Origin: Nematostella vectensis | Lineage: Eukaryota > Cnidaria > Anthozoa > Actiniaria > Edwardsiidae | Direction: 5' to 3' | Length of the DNA stretch: 64,000 nt | Assembly: GCF_932526225.1 (NCBI RefSeq) | Contig: NC_064043.1 | Span: forward strand, 2,501,501-2,565,500 | Shown here: piece by piece, positions 11,899-23,703 of the stretch | Layout: each line of letters opens with the position of its first letter | Numbering within the stretch: the first letter of the stretch is position 1 | Program-made: the position numbers and the translations under genes | Notes under the pieces: model-generated | What the model was told of the DNA's origin: nothing | Databases searched by the model: none | The model's input: only the letters and a program-made list of their open reading frames with translations

Positions 11899-13913
11899 GT
11901 CTAGAAGCTGGAAAAGACTGAATCTAAGCTTTTTCACTGTTGAGGTTCTTGAGATAGAAGTTGTATCGACTGGGGCCTTGTGGTGTTGGCCGCAGACTAG
12001 TTTTATTAGCGAGTCGCCCAATCCTGATAAACCTGATTGGCTTATCACTTGGCCAATAGGTCACGGGCAATTAAAAGAATTGCTCGAGTTTCACATTTTT
12101 TGGCTCCTAGCCGGGTTTACTTATTGGGCGCCGTCTATGAGAGGTATTTCTTTTATATGTATGCCACATGTTTTTAAGTAATTTTCCACCATATGGTAAA
12201 CTAAACAGTCAAGAAATTTTCTATGGGGCTCTTTGTGGTAACCTTGTTCCAATACTTTCTCATTCTGAAGACTAAGTTGTTTTACACTGGGGTATTTTCC
12301 CTTCAAGTAAAAACATGAAATCCATCAAGGCTCTTGTCCAAGACCCTAGGACGTCTCTCACTTATTTCCGAGCCAAGGTCCTCGTTAACCGAAGCTCTTG
12401 GATAATGCTATCAAGGCGCCGGAATCCTTATCAAGACTCTTCACCTGCTGAATGTGCGGTGCGGCCCATCTATAACACCATATCTCTGCACTAAAGCTCA
12501 ATCTGACACTTGGCCGGAGTTTGGAATTAGTCTACCAGACTAAAAAAAAGATAGTGCTCGAAATAGAATGGAAAACCCGGGCACATTTGGGACATCCGTA
12601 AGTGGAACCACGAACCACGCCCAGGGAATGTCAATAAAATAAAAGGCTATAGATACGGTGTATAAAAAGACATTTTTTTATTACTTCTACTTATTCAGGT
12701 TGGAATAAACTATTAAAATGAAACTCTCATAAGGGAAACATGTCAGCTATTGCTACCAGCCTTTCCAAATAAAACCAGCAGTTTCTTGTAGCATTACACG
12801 GAATAGTGATAGCAAAAGTAGGCTTAAGATTAACGAGATTCGAGATTTCTTCAAATAACTTGTATTCTATACGGAATAAAAACAACAACAAAGGTGGTAG
12901 CGGCTGAACAGGACTCCTTAAAATCCATTCAGAACACTGCGCGGGAGACTAGTTGCGGGTCAAGCCCGGAGTTTGTTTTCTTATTGAAAACCTTAAAACG
13001 TGAAGTCGAGGAAAATCTGTACGAAATAGGTACGCCCAGCGTACAACTCGGGGAAATTCCCATTACATTCGGGTCATAATCAACCGAATAATATTATTAA
13101 GTGCAAATGAATCTATCGTAGGCATATATTATATAACTTTTAGCTCAATATTTAGAATAGTTTGCTGGACTATGAACAGTCTCTAGATATCTACAAATTT
13201 AGGCGGCTCCAAAAATAATTTAGTTCTGATACTGTAGAAACAGGCCACCATTCACATTGACCAACTGCTTTTGGTCAATAGTAGTAGGGTTGGTAGGTTG
13301 GTAGGTTGGTAGGCTTTGGGATTCGAATGGATGTTGAATTTGAACAACAAACAACTTCTCATTCAGGTTATGCCTCATCTTTGGCTAACTGCAAAAGTAT
13401 TCTATACCCGTGGAGTTCTCGTTAGCCTGTACGCATATAATCGATACAAATACCGCTTTTTGGCTAGTTCTTCGTGTAACGAATCCATCATAGCATTGCT
13501 TGATTTCTCTTTCGAGATCAATAACAATTTTTGAAAATTGATCCCAGTGATTTTAGGTTAATTTATCATTTCCTATGTTATTTCAATCGAGCCAATAACG
13601 TAACAATATGTTTGTTGTCGTAATTAACAGAAAATACGTTACGAGTCCATCCCGAACGAGTATTGACTCAATTGTTTATGTACTTTTGCAATCGGCTCAT
13701 CATGTTAGGGACCATTACATGTACATTTCTCCTTGACTTTTTCTCTATCAGGAACCTGTCCACATATCAGAGTGTGTCCATCCAGTTATAAAATGTAACC
13801 TTAGCTCTCTTGTCCCGGGTTACTCCACCGACTTCGGGTCTGAATTTCGCTTCGCAGGCGCTTCGGCAATGCCTCGAGTACACGGCAACGTTCCGAGGTT
13901 CTCCCGAGTGCTC
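11899..13913. other. Intergenic between gene D and gene B
   Basis: No supported gene. It should hold the gene D promoter on the high-coordinate side of 11898 and the 3' UTR of gene B just below 13914. Short ORFs such as 12306-12121 (minus) and 13316-13534 (plus) have no recognisable domain. A small GGTTGGTAGGT tandem run lies near 13288-13315. Confidence 0.4.
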
Positions 13914-16900
13914 TTACACCAGTGATTCCGTCTCGGTGGTTCGGCGCTTGCCCTTGCCCTTGCCTTTGCCGGCGTTCACATATTGGTGTTCTTCGGGTAA
14001 CTCCACCAACAGTCTCTGCTCCTCTGGTCTCTTGCCCGACTTCTCCTCCAGGTCTATTCCGCTCTCATTGCTACTCTGGCTACCATTGCGGTAATCACCG
14101 GGTTTCACGGCTTCCTCGTACGAGGGAGGGATGCTCGGAAGCGGGGAGTTCATGATGTCGTCGTCTGGGAGAGGAGGGAGGGGGTCGTCCGGGGGAGGGA
14201 GGGGTGGCAGAGAGGTGTCGTACCTACAGGGGGTAGATTGAGTAAGTACAGACGGTAGGGTTACACGAATCCCAAAATACGAAAATCAACACTAGGAAGT
14301 ACCTGAGCGATGATTCAGCACGCGCTGTTGGCAAGGCCTCCTCGTATCCGTCGGGCGTCTCTCGGGGTTTATTTGGAAGGTTTGCGTCACAGGGACTGAG
14401 ATAGTAGTCCGTGGTTCCCGTGCTCTCGTCGATCAACAGCTGAATGTAAGGGTTGTCCTGGTGGAACATGTGTTGTACATCAGGCATTTTAAAAGACGTG
14501 GCCAGAGTAGTTAGGTTCATCAAGGGGGGTCTACTCCTTGTTCTAAAGGAACTTTGCAAGATATAATCATATCGGCTGAAGTTATTCCATTTTACTTCTT
14601 TGACCAGTGGGATTGCCTCTGGGCAACCCTCTGCTCTTAAGCTATCAACACCTTAGCAACAACCAATATCCTAGTAACGATCAATACCTTAGCAACGAGC
14701 AATACCTTAGCAACGAGCAATATCTTAGTAACGATCAATATCTTAGCAACAACCAATATCCTAGTTACGATCAATACCTTAGCAACGATCAACACCTTAG
14801 CAACGAGCAATATCTTAGTAACGATCAAAACCTTAGCAACGAGCAATATCTTAGTAACGATCAATACCTTAGCAACGAGCAATATCTTAGTAACGATCAA
14901 TACCTTAGCAACGATCAATACCTTACCAACTACCAATATCTTAGCAACGATCAATACCTTAGCAACAACCAATATCCTAGTAACGATCAATACCTTAGCA
15001 ACAACCAATATCCTAGCAACGATCAATACCTTAGCAACGATCAATACCTTAGAAACAATCAATATCCTAGTAACAATCAATACCTTAGCAACGAGCAATA
15101 CCTTAGCAACGAGCAATATCTTAGTAGCGATCAAAACCTTAGCAACGAGCAATATCTTAGAAACGATCAATACCTTAGCAACGAGCAATACCTTAGCAAC
15201 GATCAATATCTTAGCAACGATCAATACCTTACCAACTACCAATATCTTAGTAACGATCAATAGCTTACCAACAACCAATATCTTAGTAACGATCAATACC
15301 TTAGCAACAACCACTTCTTAGTAACGATCAATACCATAGCAACGAGCAACAACTTAGTAACAATCAATACCTTAGCAACGAGCAATACCTTAGCAACGAG
15401 CAATACCTAAGCAACGAGCAATACCTAAGCAACGAGCAATACCTTAGCAACGAGCAATACCTTAGCAACGTTCCTCTCGAGGACCTTGCCGAGTCGGTCT
15501 GCAAGCACATTAAAGTGAGGCCTCTGCTCAGGTAGCTGCATCCAGCAGTCGCGCATGATCGTGTAGATTTCTAGAGGGCAGTTCTGCGGCTGCGCCATCC
15601 GCTGACCCTCACTAAGGTAGTCCAGGAGCTGCTCGGTCGGGAGGCCTGGGTACGGCGTGCCGCCAAGTGTCATGATCTCCCAAAGCAGAATGCCGAATGA
15701 CCAGCTAGAATGAGAAATGGGACCTGGTTAGTACGACCGCTTGGTGGTGAAGGATAGTTAAGTTAACATTAAGAAACCTGGTTAGTACGAACATTTGGTG
15801 GTAAAGGATATTTAAGTTAACATTAAGAAATCTGGTTAGTACGACCGCTTGGTGGTGAAGGATAGTTGAGTTAACATTAAGTAACTTGGTTAGTACGACC
15901 ATCTGGTGGTGAATGATAGTTCAGCTAACATTAAGTAACCTGGATAGTACGACCATCTGGCGGTGAAGGATAGTTGAGTTAACACCAAGTTACCTGGTTA
16001 TAATAGTTACTTGGTTTTGAAGGATAGAAACGTAAAGTGATCTACGTAAGGCAAACTCACAGTATATTTCTATATAGACAGATTAATGCATATAACGTCG
16101 CTTTTCTCCGTTTTAACACTAATACTAACACATCGCTCTTCTCTGTATAGACCCGGTCAAACAAGCTCTCTAGCGCCATCCACTTGACGGGCAGAAGGCC
16201 GCTCGTGTTTTTAACATAAAGGTCATCCTGGTAGATGTCACGTGCCAAACCAAAGTCGGACACTTTCATGACATAGTCCGGTCCGACTAGCACATTACGG
16301 GCCGCTAAGTCACGGTGAACGCACTGGAAAAGAATAAAAAAAGGAGAATTAGAGGTTTAGAAAGGAAACGCCTTTTAAGGAGGGGGTTACTGCATGTTTA
16401 GATCATACCGTAAGAGGATAGATAAGGCCTCGTTAAATGACACAGTTAACAATATAAACGCAGTTTTCTGTTGTTTTTCCCCGTTTTAGCAAACTAACTA
16501 GACTTTGCTAAGGAAACAGAAATAGCTTCACGGTCATTCAAGTTTAGAATGCTGTGTTCATGGAGGTTTATCCAGTTATTCCAGTACAGTTATTCCATGT
16601 TTTGATGTACGTTTCATGGGCGATACAGGGCGGTCTAGGAAGGCGGTGTTTTCTTTGCGCGAATACTGAAGATAGAGAAACAAACAATGCTTTTCTTACC
16701 TTCCTGGAGGCCAGGAACTCAACGCCCCTAGACACCTGGTACGAGGCCATGGTCAGGTCGACCAGTGTGTAGTTCTTCTCGGGGTCATTGGTAGTCTTTG
16801 TCCAGGTAGGTTGGTATACCTCTCGCCGTGCCCTAAGGAAGCTGAGTAGGTTGCCGTAGGGTGCAAACTCTATGATGACCATGAGTCTTCTGCCTCGCGT

Positions 16901-18574
16901 GCATGCGCCGAGCACATTCACGATGTTCTTGTGTTCACCCAGATGGATGAGAATCTTGAGCTCTGAGGCGAGGTCTTTGTAGTCGCTCTCGCTTGCACCC
17001 TCTGCAAAAGGAATGAGATTGTTAGCTTCAACTAAAATATACTTTTTCGGTAAGGTAGCTTCACAACTTAGGACACCATTTCTGTTTTAATGGAGTGCAA
17101 GAGTAGGCGCAAGAAAACGCAACTACTGTACTTGATTTTCTTGTGTTTGACCGATTCTCACTTGTGTTGCGCCTAAAACATAACATTCTCTCAGAATATT
17201 TGAACGAGGCGCACTTTGACGGATTCGCGCATTGTCAGATAGTCAGAGCAAAAGGCGACCAATAATAGACTCCGCTCATTTGATCAAAACGAAACATAAT
17301 AAACTCGTGTATCAAGTAACATTTGGAAAGAGTACTTCTGAGAACTAGTGACATGTTCCGGTTACTTCTTTATTACTCAAATTCATAGCAATATTTGTTT
17401 ATAAACAACTGCAATAAAACAGGATAACTACTCCTTTCCTCAATCGTCATTGCGATTGCCAAATTCAACTCAATTAGTCTAACTGAATCCGTTACTGTAA
17501 TTCAACAAAGGTTGTGAAAACTCTGTTCAGAAGGCATTTTGTACACTCTGCCTTTGCCTAGTCTATAGTCTGGTACGGTACGCTAACTTAGCTTTGTGAC
17601 TGTTCTACACAGCACTGTTTATTGTGTTCTGTTTTATCTTTAAGCATACTTGATTTGTTTATTTGCTAGAAAAGCTTGATAATACCGATTAGAACTCGAG
17701 AAATACCTTATTAAAAAGTGCACCAATCTCCTGAAAGTGCAAGACCCGGATTTCTTTTGTCCGTAAACCAGGGTTAATTTTGTATGAAATTCAGGCCACA
17801 TAAAAGTGTCCGTTGTCCGTATAAACGGGTGTCCGTATAAAGCGGGTTAAATTATAAGAGAATATATGAGACTTTTGTCGGCCTAACACCTCGGCATTGT
17901 TGAATGAATATAAGTCATCTCTCAAAGCCCTTCCCATTTTTATCTGCCTTAGAATAATCTTTCAACTGTAAACCCACCTTTGAGACACTTGACAGCAACA
18001 GTCGTCTTCTTGGCCCATCGCAAGCTTGCGTACTCATTCTTATTCCTTCTCATGCTGGCCCGAAAACTGCCTCTTAAAGACCGCCTCATCTTGGAGCGTG
18101 TTTTCAATCCGTCTGCGCTCTTATCGCGTGGGTTAAAGTTGTCCATGCCTATGGCCTCAGCTCTTAGAACCTGGCCAAATGCACCTTGTCCAAGAACCTT
18201 TCCAAGAATAAGTCGCTCTTCTGGGAACTCCCAGTCGAGGTCGTAGGGGAGGTTATTGCATTGCTCAAGCAGGCTACGATCTGGGTCAATCTGTAGGAAA
18301 ACATGGTAAATGTTACTTACACAATGTCCGACAGACCAGTGATATCAGACAGATCTGTGTTGGTTGACAGAGCAGTGCGTGTTGTGTGACAAAACAGAGC
18401 AGTGTGTGCTATGTGACAAACAGAGCAGTGTGTGTTGTCTGACATACAGACCAGTGTGTGCTATGACAGTCAGATCAGTCTGTATTGTGTGACAGAGCAG
18501 TGTGTGTTGTGTGACAGACAGACAGACAGACAGACCAGTGTGTGTTGTGACAGACAGACCAGTGTGTGTTGTGT

Positions 18575-18645
<71 letters not shown>

Positions 18646-21600
18646 CAGTGTGTGTTGTGACAGACAGACCAGTGTATGTTGTGTATCAGACTGACCAGTG
18701 TATGTGTGACCAGTGTGTGTTGTGTGACAGACAGACCAGTCTGTATTGTGTGACAGAGCAGTGTGTGTTGTGTGACACATGTCACACAGGCTACCACGTT
18801 CTTTGCATAACAAAGGTAAAACATTGCATATTGACAAAATATTGTTCACCTTATAATCGGATTCTCCAGTTCTCAAGAAGTAAAACTCCTTGTATTCATC
18901 AATCTGCTTTTTCTGCTTCCGGTAGACCACAAAGCAGATGATGAGAATGACCAAGACAAATAGTGTACACCCTGTGATAATCCCAGCCAGCGCAGAATAA
19001 GACAATGCATCCTTCTGGGCCAAAATAATGGCATCATCTAATTCTGAAATTAAAAAAATATATAAAATATGAAATGGATAATATTCAATGAAGCAATATT
19101 CTCACTGTGGTGACAGAATTAAGTCACAAATTACTGTTATTAGATACACTGATAATGGGTGTGCTATTTGAGTCTATTCAGTCTAAAAAAAACTAAGCTG
19201 TTATCTTGTCATCACTAAAATTATCTCTTGAATGCAAATGTACCAAGGGCAGATAACAGAGGTGGGGCTCTTCTATTTGAGTATAAGTGTAAATGTTTAT
19301 TTGTTGTAAAAACAACAAATAAAGTCTCAAACTTATGAAATAAATAATACTACTGCCTGTTTTTTTTTTTACCTGGTGATGCACACTCATCATTTTATCA
19401 ATGATGCCAGGATGTCAAAATAGTTTAACTTAGTTCCCAATCCCAACCGATTGTCACTAGTTCTCTGTTAGAGTAAAATCTAGGATCTGCCCCAGGGGGA
19501 CTCCCATAAAACAGATGTGGGTGATGGTTCATAAAAAAATACCCAAAGGGATAGGAAAATGGATGTGGTTAACAGCAATCTATATCTCTAAAGAATGGTA
19601 CATTGGGTGTGCTTGAAGCAATTTTAACCCTGATGTAGTAAATGCCCAGGTCACTTGTGGTTTACTGTAACATAAGATTCAGGCATTTCATACCACCATG
19701 AGACACCCTAAGGAATAGCAAAATTAAATAAAAAAGGGACAACCCCTAATGGATAGGGAAATCACCTCCTATCTACTTTAATAGTCTCCACCCCACCAGC
19801 CACCCCAGGGATCTGGCCCATCTGTACCTACAATCCATTATGCCTTACACACCTTCTATGGTAAGGACCACTTTGTCTGTCATATAGTTGGCCGCGGTAC
19901 AGGTGTAGTTGGTCAAGTCCTTGGTCATCACCTTAGGAATGACCAAAAGGGCACTTCCTAGACCAGTACTCAGTAACTTGTCACCAGACTTCTCATGTCG
20001 CATCCACTGAACTGTAGGTACAGGGTTCCCACTAGCCTGGCAACTTTGATTAAAGTTCGTATCAAGAGCAACAGAGAGCAACTTGGATTTTGGCTTTAGG
20101 ATGCGTGCTCCCTCTAAAAAACAGCAGAATAGTTTATCTCATTAGTTGTGCAGAACAAATGTGCACATGAAAATAAAAATAAATTATAAAAAAATATATT
20201 ATACTTGTCCAATACACTGACAAATTTATGCATGGCATTGTTTCCTTTGTTTTACCCCCATTGTTATACCTCGTTCTTTATACGCTCCAGTGGAAAAATA
20301 AATTATTAAAAAATATATTATACTTGTCCAATACACTGACAAATTTATGCATGGCATTGTTCCCTTTGTTTTACCTCGTTCTTTAAACGCTCCAGTGAAA
20401 AAATAAATTATTAAAAAATATATTATACTTGTCCAATACATTGAAAAATTTATGCATGTCATTGTTCCCTTTGTTTTACCCCCATTGTTTTACCTCGTTC
20501 TTTATACGCTCCAGTGGAAAAATAAATTATTAAAAAATATATTATACTTGTCCAATACACTTACAAATTTATGCATGGCATTGTTCCCTTTGTTTTACCT
20601 CGTTCTTTATACGCTCCAGTGGCCTCGATGGTTTCATATGCTGGTGCCATGCATCAATTAGTCAGGGTATTGGACAACCCTCTCAAGCAAGATTTCATCT
20701 CTTTAATGGTGGTTTGTTTAGTAACTTAGTAAAGCACTTATCTGTAAAACACCATTCCCAGCTTTGAAGTGTTTTCATGGGTGCATTCGAAAGCATGATG
20801 AATTTATTGGACAGTTTTTTCAACAATAATGTAGATACAGAACTCCCAGTGGTGGACACAACATAACTAAGTACAGTACATATAACACACCTTCCACATT
20901 CAGAGACGCAATTCTTTGGTCTTCCCCGAGTTCATTTGTTGCTATACACTTGTATTTCCCCGAGTGTAGCTCATGACGAGGCTGGCAAATTACCAAAGGA
21001 CTGCCGATACTGTCAAGGTAAAAGTAATAACCACTTCTACTTTGCGTGCAGCCATTGGATCGCACCAGATCTGGAATTTGGGATAACCTTCTCCATTCGG
21101 TCTCTCCAGGACTGTGTTTGTACCAACTGACAGTTGGCTTAGGGTAGCCGGAGACTTTGCAATTGACCTCAACAATGTCAGTCTTTTCTTTTTTAACTGT
21201 TTGATCAGGCATCTCAGAGATAATAGGAGGTGTTACAGCTGTGAATTGAGCATGTTAGTTGTTAATTCAAGGGTTTTAAATTAGCTGGTAAAAAAAGTTC
21301 TTGAATAAGATGAAAAATAACAAGCTCATGTAAAACAAAAATAAAAATAAAACAAATAATTTAAAATGTTCACAATCATGTATTAAATTACACCATCATG
21401 TTTTGAATGCTACACCCTATTTGAAAAAAATATGACAACTTCTTTCTGTAAAAATATACAAGCCTCTTACCTAAAACCTCAACTTTTATGCTGTCATTAA
21501 CAATCCTATTGAGTTGAGGCCTCAAGGCCAGGGCATCACAAGAATAAACGCCACTGTCATTCACTGTTGTATTCACCATGGTAAACTTAATCTCTGTGTT

Positions 21601-23658
21601 CTTGGTATCTGGCAGGCTGGTTCTATTGATTGTGATGCGTGGATCGGTAACAGGGTCCATCAGGACTTTATCCCGTAACCATCGGATACCACCCAATACG
21701 GCGACCTGGGTTAGGGCCACGCAGCGGATAACAAGTGGCTTGTTCTCGTCAATTGTGATCACTTTGGAACCTGCCGGTCGCTTGATACTCACTAGATTTT
21801 CCCCGGGATCCTCTGAAATAGGTACCACAGCTTATTGACTTTATTTAATATGGATTCAAATATTTGGACTCAAATAAGTTTTAAGTCAATTGAGTTTTAG
21901 AAAATGAAACAAAAAACTTGAATGTTTGCTGTTGTTGTATAAGATTTATAGCACATGGGATTGGCAGCAAAAGTTGTAGTTGTTCAGTCAGTTACAAAGG
22001 CAATCTAAGATCTTGATTATATGTATGTTTGACTAAAAAGGAACTTATTAAAAATTCAAAACTACAGTAGTCCAAAACATGTGCCTTGATAAAATGGTAA
22101 AGTAGAAAACTACAGAAAAGCTATAGGAAGACTAAGGTGCCTTCATAGATGTGGCAGAATCTGACTCAGAAATGTCTTTGATAACTAAGATATTAATTCA
22201 AAATCGGAAAAAATTAAAAGGGCATTGTTGCCTTTTGTTCTGTGGCGCTCTCTCCTTCACAGATGATAGACATATAGCACATTACACATAAACAAAAGGC
22301 AGAGATAACTTTGTACATTCATGCTGTTAAGGATAACATTACCTATTCTTTCAAACTTTAACGTTGTGTTAGTTGAGCCAAATTTGTTGGTAGCAGTGCA
22401 CCTGAAGAATGAAGCCCCTTGCTTGGGGGGAATAGTGACTGAACTAAAGTTGGTAGGGACTGGGGGGGCAGGGGTGGTAGGGAAAATCACTGGAAGCCAC
22501 GCCCAAGGGTTAGGTTGGCAGTCAGAAGAGCATATGAGAGGCTTGTTCTGGTATTCCCATTTGAACTTTCCAAGTGGATTGGATCTGCTGGTTTCGCAAT
22601 TGACATGTCCTTCTGTATTCTTGGACTGCAGAAATACGTCCAGTCTTTTCTCCAGTATAGGCTTGACTGGAATCAATAAAGCAGTGATCAATTACAAACA
22701 AGACATACAACAAGCTTGTGAAACACGTGCCCTGACTGCTCAGCTGGCCTTGTATTTGGCTTGATTCAAGCGGGCTACTCATTAGACTACACATACAAAC
22801 CACTGTTTATTTATTACGGCATGTACTATTCATGACAAGGCCTGTTGTACTAAGTGCTCCTTGCTTTCATATTCAATAGCAGTTGGTTGAATTGTATACC
22901 CTAAGAGATGGCAAAATCAGAAAAAAGATGTGAAACATCCCCCTAAGGGATGGCAGTTGGCCAGAATGTAAACCCTAAAGGATGTTACGATCACCCCCGT
23001 CTACTTTTTTTGGGGTTCACAGTCATACACAATCTTTGCCCAACAATGTTGTGCTCATTTTTGTTCATGACATTTTCTTTCTCCTAAAGCATATTGTAAA
23101 ATCCCAAGTTCTTCCTCAATACCACCACATAAATGAAATAAGAGTTCCACATTTGATAATCAAAACTCTGGGATTTTAATGGGCATAAATCATTTGTACA
23201 GTAAATTGGACAGAATTCTAGATAATGTTAGTCCAGTCATCTTACCTTCAACATTCAGAGTTATGTCTGCCTTAGCAACACCCAAGCTATTTGCAGCAGA
23301 ACAGGTGTAAATGCCATGATCATCAGGGTACCTAGCACCCTTAATAGTGAGGTGACTAATGTACTCCGTGCTGAGCTTTCTCTTTGTCTTAAGTATGTAC
23401 TTTTTGGTTTCACAGGGTTGCCCAGCGATGCAACCACCAAAAGTAATCTCTGTGCCGTCCTTTGACCATGTGTTCTTGGGCTGGGGATAGCCTTGAAAGG
23501 AACAGAAGATCTCTACGTCGGAAGGTTCCTGCATTGTCACAGGACCAGTTGTTGAGCTGTGTGAAGTGATCACTGGTTTCTCATTTTCTGGTAGAAAGGA
23601 AATAATCTTATTACAAAAGTCCTTTTTTAGATAAACATGATCTTTACGGAGAGTAAGA

Positions 23659-23703
<45 letters not shown>

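Noticed and set aside
14607-15314. ORFs of more than 200 codons on both strands (NQYLS-type and LLVAKVL-type repeats)
   Set aside because: Both derive from the 18 bp array inside a gene B intron. The hydrophobic minus-strand reading is not a membrane protein.
16130-16323. Gene B as a dead kinase because of ALE
   Set aside because: HRD, DFG, VAVK and the glycine loop are intact, and ALE occurs in active kinases.
18345-19023. Serine/cysteine/leucine-rich ORFs up to 182 codons
   Set aside because: Product of the CAGA microsatellite; only the first 65 codons of the minus reading belong to the real transmembrane exon of gene B.
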